A stretch of 47,280 bases of DNA from Streptomyces sp. PH10-H1 (GCF_030063355.1 NZ_JASISZ010000037.1:32095-79374); one strand, 5' to 3'. Shown: positions 1-6,804, counted from the stretch's first letter. A program made the numbers and translations. Notes: generated by a model from the letters alone, not told the origin.

Positions 1-202
1 TTGGCGCCGTGGGGTTTTGCGGGCCCCCGTCGGCCGAAAAACGTGGGGGGGGATGGCCACCCGGTTGGGGGGGCCCCCCCCACCGCAGGTTGCGGAGACG
101 GGATTGCGTGAGCGGGGTCGCCGCCGGTCCTATGCCGTCACTGGGATGCCATGGTGGTCTGCGCGCTGGAAGGTCTCCAGCAGTTCTGAGGGCGGTACGG
201 CG
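1..202. other. left-edge stretch without a convincing gene, rich in G/C homopolymers
   Basis: Reading frames are open here on both strands, but none has a recognisable product or a ribosome binding site. The stretch holds a run of eight G (about 45-53) and a seven-G run followed directly by eight C (about 67-81). Such runs are rare in Streptomyces coding DNA and look like a contig edge or low-quality consensus. Any frame reading in this segment should be treated as unreliable. Confidence 0.5.
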
Positions 203-394
203 ATGACAGTGCACGTGGCGTGGGCCAGGCAGAAGCGCTTCCGGACACCCACCAAGGGCACCTTCTCGGCCCAGGTCATGTTGCGCCGCAGCAACATGGT
301 GGTGTCCGTGGACTACACCCGCACGGACAACGACCGGGCGAAAGCGCGCACGGGGGCCGTCGACGCCGCCCGGGAGGCTCTCGGCCGGCTGTGA
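203..394 (+). CDS. small hypothetical protein (63 aa)
   Basis: I do not recognise this gene. The ATG at 203 follows a GAGGGCGG-like ribosome binding site at about 188-195. The frame stays open upstream to position 17, but that part is low-complexity and lies in the homopolymer-rich edge. The product is basic at its N-terminus (ARQKRFRTPTKG) and has no signal peptide or membrane segment. Its C-terminal half (VDYTRTDNDRAKARTGAVDAAR) looks like a short soluble helical protein. It ends inside a strong stem-loop. It could be a real small Streptomyces gene or an artefact of the edge sequence. Confidence 0.4.
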   Translation: MTVHVAWARQKRFRTPTKGTFSAQVMLRRSNMVVSVDYTRTDNDRAKARTGAVDAAREALGRL

Positions 395-406
395 CACCAC
401 AGCCGG
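385..406. terminator. stem-loop at the end of the first small gene
   Basis: CCGGCTGTG and CACAGCCGG pair over 9 bp around an ACAC loop. The stop codon at 392-394 lies inside the stem. A near copy of CGGCTGTGACACC follows directly, so this may be a small duplication as well as a terminator. No T-run follows, which is normal for Streptomyces. Confidence 0.4.
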
Positions 407-552
407 CTGTGACACCGCAGCCCGGAACGCCGTCCCGCACCGGGGCACCCACCCGACCCATCCTGGTGGGCGGCTGATGACGGCGAGTTCACGCCGGATC
501 GGGGAGATCGCCTGCGCGGTTTCCGTCCGCGATGACACTGGAGGGAACGGAA

Positions 553-575
553 GAGACCGCACATGTGACGGTCTC
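553..575. promoter_or_regulatory. inverted repeat just upstream of the HAF-repeat gene
   Basis: GAGACCG (553-559) and CGGTCTC (569-575) form a perfect 7 bp inverted repeat around a core that is itself the palindrome CACATGTG. It ends about 12 nt before the ATG at 588 and directly before the AGGGGGGA ribosome binding site. It could be a repressor operator or a 5'-UTR hairpin that controls translation of the secreted protein. Confidence 0.35.
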
Positions 576-587
576 GTAGGGGGGATC

Positions 588-1793
588 ATGAAGGTGAATC
601 GATTACGCGCGCGCCTGCTGGCATCGGCGGGTGCATTCGTGCTGCTCAGCATGGGTGCCGGGCAGGTGCTCACGGCCGTTCCGGCGGCGGCGGACTCGGG
701 GGCGCGGGTCGTGGGGTACGCCGTTGACGATCTCGGCACGCTGGGCGGCACCGCCAGCTCCGCGGCGGCGATCGACAACGCCACAGTCGTCGGGACGTCC
801 CAGATCACAGGCGACGCCACGACCCATGCGTTCGCGTACGACCGGCACACCCGCACGATGACCGACCTCGGCACCCTCGGCACCTTCAGCCGGGCGATCG
901 CCGTGGAGGGGCCGTTCGTCGTCGGCGTGTCCGGGCTTTCCGACGGCGGCCCGGTCCATGGGTTCGCCTACGACCTGCCGAAGCACACGATGACCGACAT
1001 CGGCACGCTGGGTGGCAGCAGCATCAGCATCACTGGTCTCAGCGGTCACACCATCGTGGGCTCCTCGTCCCTGGCCGGTGATCTGGTGACCCACGCGTTC
1101 GCCTACAACCTGGTCACGCACACCATGACCGACCTCGGCAGCCTCGCCGGCCCGTCGGGGACCAGTTCCGCGGCGGACGTCAGCGGGCACTTCGTGGTCG
1201 GAACCTCCTCGCTGCCCGGTGGGCCGGCCACGAGCAGGCACGGGTTCGTGTACAACCTGCTCACCCACACGATGACCGACCTCGGCACCCTCGGCGGCAC
1301 CATCAGCACGGCCACTGCGATCAGCTGGCCCGTCGTCGTGGGCCAGTCCCGGACGGCAGGTGACGCGAGCCTCGACGGGTATGCCTACAACCTGCTCACC
1401 CACACCAGAACCGACCTCGGCCGCAGCCTGATGATCTCCCAACTGGTCAGCGGGAAGACGGCCGTCGGAGCAGACAGCCTCCTCGCGTTCACCTTCGATC
1501 TCACCACCCACGCGATCACCAGGATCGGTCCGGGGAACGGCGTCACCGAAGTCAAGGCGATCAAGGGCGATCTCATCGTCGGGGACGTGTTCGCCCCCAA
1601 CTCCTTCGCCTTCGCCTACGACGTGAAGACCGCCACCTTCACGAAACCGGCCTCGCTCGGTGGCCTCAACTCCGTGGCGCTGCAGTCCGGTTGCCATGGC
1701 ATCGTGGTCGGAAGCGCGGCCCTGCCGCCCCCGGACCCGCGCACCGCCAACGGCCCGTATCACGCCGTCATCTGGGTGCCGCACGCCGTCTGA
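588..1793 (+). CDS. secreted HAF-repeat beta-propeller-like protein
   Basis: Predicted 401 aa exported protein. Start ATG 588 follows an AGGGGGGA ribosome binding site and gives a clear Sec signal peptide: basic KVNRLRAR, a hydrophobic stretch at about residues 10-30, and a VPAAADS cleavage region near residue 38. The mature part is about eight imperfect repeats of roughly 45 aa carrying DLGTLGG followed by VVG and then HAFAYD/HGFAYN. These are hallmarks of the extracellular HAF-repeat family, thought to fold as a beta-propeller. The repeats weaken towards the C-terminus. The frame continues upstream to 477, but that extension would bury the signal peptide. Its ligand is unknown, and it appears to be a single-gene unit. 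Confidence 0.85.
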   Translation: MKVNRLRARLLASAGAFVLLSMGAGQVLTAVPAAADSGARVVGYAVDDLGTLGGTASSAAAIDNATVVGTSQITGDATTHAFAYDRHTRTMTDLGTLGTFSRAIAVEGPFVVGVSGLSDGGPVHGFAYDLPKHTMTDIGTLGGSSISITGLSGHTIVGSSSLAGDLVTHAFAYNLVTHTMTDLGSLAGPSGTSSAADVSGHFVVGTSSLPGGPATSRHGFVYNLLTHTMTDLGTLGGTISTATAISWPVVVGQSRTAGDASLDGYAYNLLTHTRTDLGRSLMISQLVSGKTAVGADSLLAFTFDLTTHAITRIGPGNGVTEVKAIKGDLIVGDVFAPNSFAFAYDVKTATFTKPASLGGLNSVALQSGCHGIVVGSAALPPPDPRTANGPYHAVIWVPHAV

Positions 1794-1948
1794 AGGTCTC
1801 CCGCGGCCGGAGGACCTCTCTTGCACAGTGCGGTAACGATGCCTACGGCGAACCGGTTTCAGCGAGGCAGCCGACTGAGGAAGGGGCTGAGGCAGCCGAC
1901 CGAGGCAGTCATGTCAGGCAACCGGGCGAGGCCGACGAGGGAGGAACC

Positions 1949-2032
1949 GTGGAGATCAAGAAGGTAGTGGTCCGCGAGGAAGAGACCACCAACCGTCAGC
2001 CGCGCGTACTCGAGAAGCGGCCGACGCGCTGA
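1949..2032 (+). CDS. 27-codon peptide upstream of a radical SAM remnant, candidate RiPP precursor
   Basis: A GTG at 1949 sits 4-5 nt after a strong GAGGGAGGA ribosome binding site and opens a 27-residue peptide, beginning VEIKKVVVREEETTNRQPR, that ends at TGA 2030-2032. It is highly charged and soluble: a KK/VVV/EEE amphipathic front resembling a leader, and an RQPR-LEKRPTR tail. The next gene, 76 nt downstream, is an N-terminal piece of a RiPP-maturation radical SAM enzyme, which is why I read this as a precursor peptide. I do not recognise a known precursor family. The frame is also open upstream, so a longer unrelated protein cannot be excluded, but only this start has a ribosome binding site. 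Confidence 0.4.
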   Translation: MEIKKVVVREEETTNRQPRVLEKRPTR

Positions 2033-2108
2033 GCAGGCGGGGCCGAGGGCTGGGGCGGGCGCCGGGCGGAATCCGGCGCCCGCCCCGAGCCGGGGGAGGT
2101 GTGGCGGG

Positions 2109-2645
2109 ATGCGCATTCACCTGGTGACGATGCCCTGGCATCCGATCGACCTTCCGTCGCTGCAAGTGGGTCTGCTGCACGCACTGGTGACGCGCAACCG
2201 GCCGGACGACGACGTACGCGAATTCCATGGATCGCTGCTCTGGGCGGAGTTCCTGCTGAAACGGTCGGACGGCCGGCTGCGTCCGGGTGACTACGTCACC
2301 GTCGGCAGTGATTCGATCTTCGACGGCCTGGGGGACTGGGTCTTCACGGGTGTCCTCTACGACGACCCGTCCTGGGGCGTGGCGCGGTCGCGGGACTACG
2401 CCCTGCGGCGCGGGATATCCATCGGCACGGCATCCGACATGCGCGTGCACGCGGCGGGTGGTGGCGCTGCCGCCGCGCATCCGGCACTGGCCTGTGCCCC
2501 GTACGGGGATCTGACCTGTGAGTTTCCCGTCGGTGGCCCGCCTGCTGCGGCGGCACCGTCCTTTCGTGTTTGCTCTGCGCCGAGCAGACGGCCAGCTCCA
2601 TCGGGCGGCAGGTCACCGCACTGGCGCCGGCCTTGCTGGCCGTGA
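2109..2645 (+). pseudogene. truncated cobalamin-type RiPP-maturation radical SAM protein (N-terminal domain only)
   Basis: ATG 2109 follows GGGGGAGGTG. Residues 1 to about 115 (MRIHLVTMPWHPIDLPSLQVG, then FVTVGSDSIFDGLGDWVF-like and GTASDMRVHA) look like the N-terminal B12-binding-type region of the RiPP maturation radical SAM family (TIGR03975-like). Recognisable sequence stops near 2450, and the frame runs into low-complexity residues before a stop at 2643-2645. Full-length members have several hundred residues and a CxxxCxxC cluster motif; neither that motif nor the core domain is present, so catalysis is not possible. The gene appears to have lost its 3' part in a deletion that brought a transporter gene close. 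Family assignment rests on memory of the family's N-terminus and is moderately sure. Confidence 0.55.
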
Positions 2646-3091
2646 CCCGGCCGGACTCGGGTCCGTTCGGCGCGGCGGCGCTGATGGCGCCGACGTATCT
2701 GCCCGGGGCCGTCCTCAGCCCGTTCGCCGGTGTGCTGGTCGACCGGGCGCGGCTGCGCAGGCTCACCGTCACGCTCACGTCCCTGCAGGTGGTCGTCGTC
2801 GGATCCGTCCCGGTCGCGGGCGCCCTGGGCCGGCTCGGCTGGTGGCAGTTGTACGCCGTGGCGACCGTCTCCGGGGCCCTGACGTTCCCGCTCTCGGTCG
2901 CCCTGCAGGCCGCCCTGATCGGGACGGTGCCGGGCGGGGCGCTGGCCGGCGGAGCGCCGGCGTCCTGGCTCGGCGATGTCCCGGTGCTCACGGGCGCGGC
3001 GGCGGAGGAGCTCCTCGCCGCGTGCAGCCTCTGGCTCCCGCCCCGTCTCAAGGACGCTGTCGAGGCACCGGTACGGACGCACCATCGATGA
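2518..3091 (+). pseudogene. frameshifted and internally deleted MFS exporter
   Basis: GTG 2518 opens an N-terminus typical of DHA3-type MFS exporters (SFPSVARLLRRHRPFV). The frame then breaks at a TTT run (2569-2571); removing one T restores FVLLCAEQTASSIGRQVTAL and the following membrane segments with the GVLVDRARLRRL loop characteristic of the superfamily. Only about four N-terminal helices remain. Around 2930-3000 the sequence jumps to a C-terminus-like end (ACSLWLPPRLKD), which suggests an internal deletion. Beside the radical SAM stump it fits a decayed RiPP export gene. The one-base frameshift could be a sequencing error, but the missing helices could not. Confidence 0.65.
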
Positions 3092-3106
3092 AACCGCGAG
3101 AAGGCC

Positions 3107-3131
3107 GAACGGGCCCGCTGCGGGCCCGTTC
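3107..3131. terminator. terminator hairpin between convergent transcription units
   Basis: GAACGGGCCCG and CGGGCCCGTTC pair over 11 bp around a CTG loop. It lies between the end of the rightward MFS remnant (3091) and the end of the leftward membrane-protein operon (3172), so it can serve both strands. Confidence 0.7.
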
Positions 3132-3171
3132 CGCACCGTTCGTCACCGTTAGACGGGGGCTACGGCGGGGG

Positions 3172-4119
3172 CTACGGCGCTCCCGCCGTGGTGGCGTGCT
3201 CCGCCACGGGTGGCTGGTCAAGGTCCCGCCAGTGCCCGGCGGGGATGCCGACCAGGTCGTAGAGCCGGCGGACCGGGGTGCGCCGTGGCAGGAGGACGGC
3301 GCCGGCCACGACCGCGAACAGCGCCAGGCCGACCGGCCACCCGAGCAGATGGACCAGGACGCTGGCGGTGACGGCGCCGCCGAACGGCAGCGCGTAGACC
3401 CCCGCCCCGGCGATGGCGACGGCCACGATCCGCGGCACCTTGCGGTCCGTGTCGCCGCCGGGCAGCCGCCAGCCCTCCACCAGCCAGCCGATCTCCGTGA
3501 CCAGCATCGTCGTGATCACCGCGAAGCCGAGGACGACGAGGGCGAGGAAGGTGCCCGAGGTGGCGAAGTCCAGGACGCGGTTGACGACGCTGTCCTTCGG
3601 CCAGTCGGTGAACTGCTGCTGACTGGTGGTCAGGAAGCGCCGGTAGCCTTCGCCGTCCCAGCCGTGGATCAGCGTCGCGAAGACCAGGAAGTACCCGCCG
3701 ACGGTCTGCAGATAGGCCCAGTAGCCGATGCCGGCCACGGCCAGGGCCTGGGCGATCAGAAAGCCCAGCAGCGCCGCGACGACGATGCCGGCCGCGTAGA
3801 GCAGGACGAATCCCGGCCACAGGCCGCGGTGGCCGCCGGCCACCTGCATGGTCTGCCACGACGGGTTCTGCCACAGCAGAAACAGCCCGGTGGGGACCAG
3901 CAGCACCGCCGCGAACAGCACGGTGAGACAGAGGTACGGATTCGCGGTGGGGCCGCCGATCCGCACCGCCATGACGCCGGGCAGCGCCTCGGGCGCGGCC
4001 TCGCGCTGCCGGGAGCCGACGGTCCAGCGTCGCCAGAACTGCAGTTGGCGGGTGGCGGAGACGGCGAAAGTGGCGCCGAGGGCGTACGCCCAGAACAGGG
4101 CGGCCTGTATCGGGATCAT
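3172..4119 (-). CDS. polytopic membrane protein, third gene of the DUF6230/DUF6114 operon
   Basis: Predicted 315 aa inner-membrane protein. The ATG at 4119 overlaps the stop of the preceding gene as ATGA, which fixes the start and implies translational coupling; the frame extends upstream but only as a shadow of that gene. About seven hydrophobic segments are visible: near the start (IQAALFWAYALGATF), LTVLFAAVLLVPTGLFLLW, FVLLYAAGIVVAALLGFLIAQ, the TVGGYFLVFATLI region, FLALVVLGFAVITTML, VAVAIAGAGVYAL and VHLLGWPVGLALFAVVAGAVLL. The C-terminus is cytoplasmic and short. I do not recognise a catalytic motif. Its fixed place behind two envelope-associated DUF genes suggests a role in a membrane complex with them. 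Confidence 0.8.
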   Translation of the reverse strand: MIPIQAALFWAYALGATFAVSATRQLQFWRRWTVGSRQREAAPEALPGVMAVRIGGPTANPYLCLTVLFAAVLLVPTGLFLLWQNPSWQTMQVAGGHRGLWPGFVLLYAAGIVVAALLGFLIAQALAVAGIGYWAYLQTVGGYFLVFATLIHGWDGEGYRRFLTTSQQQFTDWPKDSVVNRVLDFATSGTFLALVVLGFAVITTMLVTEIGWLVEGWRLPGGDTDRKVPRIVAVAIAGAGVYALPFGGAVTASVLVHLLGWPVGLALFAVVAGAVLLPRRTPVRRLYDLVGIPAGHWRDLDQPPVAEHATTAGAP

Positions 4120-5147
4120 CGGGTCTCCGCTCGCAGGTTCAGTGATCGCGCGACGATGCTGTCCGAGGTCACGAGGGCCTGTTCGGCCTCCACATGGGTG
4201 AGGTAGACACCGGGCGGGATGACGGGCGGCATCGGCAGCTTGTCGGGGGTGAAGGTCACACACAGCACGCCCTCGATACACCCGCTGAGCCGGGTCAGAT
4301 AGAGGATGACGTTGCCGCTGAGGTCGAGGCTGTCCGCGCTCAGGGCGAGCCGGCCGCCACCGTCATGGGTGGAAAGCCGGTAGTCGGTGAGGGATGCCGA
4401 CGCCATGGTGACGATCATGACTTTCAGCGGGCCGTCGGCGGTGGGCATCGTGGTCACCCCCGAGAGGGCGAAGCCGTTCGGGGAGAAGCGGGTCGTGGTC
4501 ACGGTCGGCGGATGGGCACCCGCTCGCGGCGTACCGGCCCCGCTGTCGGCGGCGCGTACCGGTGCGGCGCCGGCGCCGCCGATGAGCGCCAGCAGCACCA
4601 CCGGCAGCGCGACGGCGAGCGCCCGGCGGCCTGGAGCGCCGCGCATGACTCCAGGTTCCGGTTCCGGTTCCGGGTCCGGGTCCGGGTCCGGCGCGATCTT
4701 GGGGTCGGATGCCGCGGACGTGTCAGCCGGCTCGGGTTCGACCGGCGTCCAGCCGAAGCCGATCGCGCTCCCGGCGATCCCGAGCAGCATGCCGACGAGG
4801 AAACCGCCGAGGTTCGTGGCGGCGAACGAGAGCACCGACAGGATCAGCGCGTTGATGCTGACGTAATGCCGGGTGTGCGGCAGGAACCACAGGAAGAGTC
4901 CCGCCACGATCAGGGCCAGCCCGATACCGATCGCGGCCAGGCCGCCGAGGCCGAGGCTGACCAGCACGGTCAGCGGCGACAACGGGATGACCAGCAGTTC
5001 GGCGCCGCCGAGGATCAGCAGCAGCCCACCCCAGAACGGCCGGGTGCGGCGCCATTCCCGTAACGCCCGGCGCTGGTCGGGCAGCGGCAGCCGTGTGTGG
5101 AGGCGTTGGAACCGGGCGGGCGCCTCGCGCAGCGCCCTCAGGAGCAC
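4116..5147 (-). CDS. DUF6114 membrane protein fused to an exported C-terminal domain
   Basis: GTG 5147 overlaps the end of the DUF6230 gene in another frame, implying coupling. The 343 aa product has a DUF6114-like block of about four membrane helices at residues 38-130 (RTRPFWGGLLLILGGAELL, VSLGLGGLAAIGIGLALIV, SINALILSVLSFAATNLGGF). A repetitive acidic linker of DP/EP pairs follows (about 152-165), encoded by a short-period DNA repeat. Next comes a second hydrophobic segment starting at MRGAPGRR and ending APVRA, like a Sec signal peptide, and then a beta-rich domain of about 145 residues. An internal ATG at 4646 could start that part separately, though its ribosome binding site is poor. 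The function of DUF6114 is unknown. Confidence 0.8.
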   Translation of the reverse strand: MLLRALREAPARFQRLHTRLPLPDQRRALREWRRTRPFWGGLLLILGGAELLVIPLSPLTVLVSLGLGGLAAIGIGLALIVAGLFLWFLPHTRHYVSINALILSVLSFAATNLGGFLVGMLLGIAGSAIGFGWTPVEPEPADTSAASDPKIAPDPDPDPEPEPEPGVMRGAPGRRALAVALPVVLLALIGGAGAAPVRAADSGAGTPRAGAHPPTVTTTRFSPNGFALSGVTTMPTADGPLKVMIVTMASASLTDYRLSTHDGGGRLALSADSLDLSGNVILYLTRLSGCIEGVLCVTFTPDKLPMPPVIPPGVYLTHVEAEQALVTSDSIVARSLNLRAETR

Positions 5148-5752
5148 TTGGCGCCGCCCAGGCTGACGTTCACCTTCATGCCCTTGAGACGGAAGTTGCC
5201 GCCGGTCGCGGACCAGGCGTGGGACTTCACTCCGGCCACGGTGATGTCCCCGGCCTGCAGCCCGAACGCGCCCTTGTCGCCGTGCAGACCCGGCACCGAG
5301 TCGAGCTCCGCGGCGTCCCGGCCGATCTGCGCGGTGCCGAAGCGGGCGTCGCCGACCAGGTCCTCGGCGTCGATGACGAGGCTGCTCGCGGTGACATTGC
5401 CGGCGCTGCCGCCCGCCGTGAGCTTGAAGACCACGGTGCCCAGCGGGGTGCTGACCTCGGCGGACTGGCAGATATCGCTCAAGGTCGCGTCGCCGAGGCC
5501 GAGCAGGGCCACGGGATGGCCCTTGCCGTCGACGGACCGGTCGGTCTGGACGTAGGAGGCGAGTCCGGTGCTCGTCAGCTGTCCCGACGAGACCTGGAAG
5601 CTGGTTCCGGAGACGGCGAAGGAGGCGGCCAGGGCGCCCTCCGCCATGACGGAGGCCATCGCGCCGACGGCGAGAACCGCGGGGATGGCGACGACTGCTG
5701 TCTTCTTCCACGCCGTTCTGCCGTACGGCAGGCGGCGGTTGGCTGCGCTCAC
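5138..5752 (-). CDS. DUF6230 family exported protein
   Basis: First gene of the leftward operon, 204 aa. GTG 5752 follows GGGAGGAAC; an upstream in-frame start has no comparable site. Residues 11-43 (GRTAWKKTAVVAIPAVLAVGAM, then EGALAASFAVSG) form the basic plus hydrophobic N-terminus typical of this Streptomyces family. The rest is a beta-rich domain ending with a lone Cys and Ser. It is probably exported or membrane-anchored with the bulk outside the cell. Its role is unknown; family members almost always travel with DUF6114, as here. A promoter-like element and a possible TetR operator lie about 200 nt upstream. Confidence 0.85.
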   Translation of the reverse strand: MSAANRRLPYGRTAWKKTAVVAIPAVLAVGAMASVMAEGALAASFAVSGTSFQVSSGQLTSTGLASYVQTDRSVDGKGHPVALLGLGDATLSDICQSAEVSTPLGTVVFKLTAGGSAGNVTASSLVIDAEDLVGDARFGTAQIGRDAAELDSVPGLHGDKGAFGLQAGDITVAGVKSHAWSATGGNFRLKGMKVNVSLGGAKCS

Positions 5753-5950
5753 TGTTCCTCCCAGGGGGCAGCGGATCCACCGGTCGCCCATGCGCGGCCG
5801 GTGCGGCTGTGCGGGTGGTCAGGAGGTGCGGGGCGTGCGGGACGTTCTGGGTGTGCCTGGACGCGCGGGGAGGTGCCGCGACAGGACCCGGCGGAAGGCG
5901 GTGTCGCTCGGCGGCCTTCTGTCATACTGCGGAAGTCCTGTGGCAGTTGG

Positions 5951-5980
5951 AGAGTAGGCCCGGTTTTGAATAATAGTCAA
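5951..5980 (-). promoter_or_regulatory. candidate promoter of the DUF6230 operon
   Basis: On the minus strand TTGACT (5980-5975) and TACTCT (5956-5951) are separated by 18 nt, a good match to Streptomyces vegetative promoters. Transcription would start near 5944, giving a leader of about 190 nt before GTG 5752. The -35 element overlaps the TTGA/TCAA near-palindrome, which suits repression by the divergent TetR protein. Confidence 0.4.
5966..5980. promoter_or_regulatory. candidate TetR operator between the divergent genes
   Basis: TTGAATAATAGTCAA is a 15 nt near-palindrome (TTGA and TCAA arms, AT-rich core) in otherwise GC-rich DNA. It lies 22 nt before the TetR start and covers the putative -35 of the opposite operon. 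It is the only symmetric AT-rich site I could see in this intergenic region. Confidence 0.35.
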
Positions 5981-6001
5981 CAGCGCGGGACGGAGGCCGG
6001 G

Positions 6002-6628
6002 GTGGAGGTTGTGCGCGGACCGCGCGGCACGGACCGCTCCCTGGCACGGCGGGCCGAACTCATCGCCACCGGCCGGAAATTGTTCGCCAATACCTCGTAC
6101 GACGCCCTGTCCATGGACGACATCGCCCGGCACGCGGGCGTCGCCAAAGGGCTGATCTACTACTACTTCAAGAACAAGCGCGGTTACTACCTCGCCATCG
6201 TGCAGGAGTCCGTCGAGGAACTCGTGGTGCGCGCGTCCAGCAACGCCGACCTGCCGCGCGCCGAACGCGTGCGCCGTACCGTCGACGGCTATCTGCGCTA
6301 CGCCCAGCGCCACCAGGCCGCCTACCGCACGATCGTCACCGGCGGCGTCGGCTTCGACGCCGAGGTGCACGCGGTACGGGACGCTGTGCGCGAGGAACTT
6401 CTCGGGGCGATCGCCGAAGGCGCGTACGGCCGCCGGGAGATCCCCGTCATCGCGCGCACCGCGCTGGTGGGATGGCTGTCGTGCGTGGAGGGCGTGACCC
6501 TGGACTGGCTCGGTCACCAGGAGCTGGAGCGGGACGTGGTGCGGTCCCTGCTGGTGCGCATGCTGCGGGACACCCTCCGGACGATCGAGTCCTTCGATCC
6601 GGGCTGCCCGGCGCCCGTCACGGACTGA
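6002..6628 (+). CDS. TetR/AcrR family regulator beside the DUF6230 operon
   Basis: 208 aa. GTG 6002 follows GGAGGCCGGG; a TTG at 5966 would also be in frame but would overlap the presumed operator. Residues about 12-60 form the TetR DNA-binding domain: LARRAELIATGRKLFA, then the MDDIARHAGVAKGLIYYYFKNK recognition-helix signature. The C-terminal ligand domain is helical and typical in length. It is divergent from the DUF6230/DUF6114 operon and probably represses it and itself through the AT-rich palindrome. It also precedes the acyl-CoA genes in the same direction, so a lipid-derived ligand is possible but unproven. Confidence 0.85.
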   Translation: MEVVRGPRGTDRSLARRAELIATGRKLFANTSYDALSMDDIARHAGVAKGLIYYYFKNKRGYYLAIVQESVEELVVRASSNADLPRAERVRRTVDGYLRYAQRHQAAYRTIVTGGVGFDAEVHAVRDAVREELLGAIAEGAYGRREIPVIARTALVGWLSCVEGVTLDWLGHQELERDVVRSLLVRMLRDTLRTIESFDPGCPAPVTD

Positions 6629-6724
6629 CCGCTCCACCGGCCGTCAGGACGGACCGCTCCACCGGCCGTCAGGACGGACCGCTCCACCGACCGCTCCGGC
6701 GACCGCTCCACCGACCGCTCCGGC
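6627..6724. repeat. short tandem repeats built on GACCGCTCCACCG
   Basis: Two exact 25 nt units (6627-6651, 6652-6676) are followed by two exact 24 nt units (6677-6700, 6701-6724) that share the GACCGCTCCACCG start, and a further degenerate unit at about 6737. They begin at the TetR stop codon and fill most of the gap before the acyl-CoA dehydrogenase promoter. They are non-coding and probably vary in number between strains. Confidence 0.85.
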
Positions 6725-6775
6725 GGGTGCCAGAACGGACCGCTCCGCCGGCCGCGGGCGTTACCCCGTTACCCC

Positions 6776-6804
6776 TTCCGAATTACTGGAACGCGTTCTA
6801 CTCT
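6776..6804 (+). promoter_or_regulatory. candidate promoter of the acyl-CoA dehydrogenase operon
   Basis: TTCCGA (6776-6781) and TACTCT (6799-6804) are spaced 17 nt apart. The palindromic operator at 6787-6800 sits in the spacer and overlaps the first bases of the -10 element, so binding would block polymerase. The start would be near 6811, about 50 nt before GTG 6861. Confidence 0.4.
6787..6800. promoter_or_regulatory. KstR-consensus-like operator (TGGAACGCGTTCTA)
   Basis: TGGAACGCGTTCTA fits the published mycobacterial KstR consensus TnnAACnnGTTnnA at every fixed position and contains the perfect 10 nt palindrome GAACGCGTTC. It lies 60 nt upstream of the acyl-CoA dehydrogenase start. A second match lies before the echA19-like gene. 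No KstR gene was identified in the window. Confidence 0.55.

Noticed and set aside
2518..4206. 562-codon plus-strand frame running through the MFS remnant and the opposite membrane gene
   Set aside because: Only its first 18 or so residues resemble an MFS protein; the remainder is antisense to a real minus-strand membrane protein.
4194..5063. Plus-strand frame opposite the DUF6114 gene
   Set aside because: Composition is His/Gln/Gly-rich and repetitive, a mirror of the DP/EP repeat; the minus-strand genes are coupled and recognisable.
5093..6001. Long N-terminal extension of the TetR frame
   Set aside because: It covers the antisense of DUF6230 and the intergenic promoter; the start at 6002 has a ribosome binding site and the normal family length.
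6627..6752. Possible CRISPR array
   Set aside because: Units are head to tail without unique spacers, so it is a plain tandem repeat.
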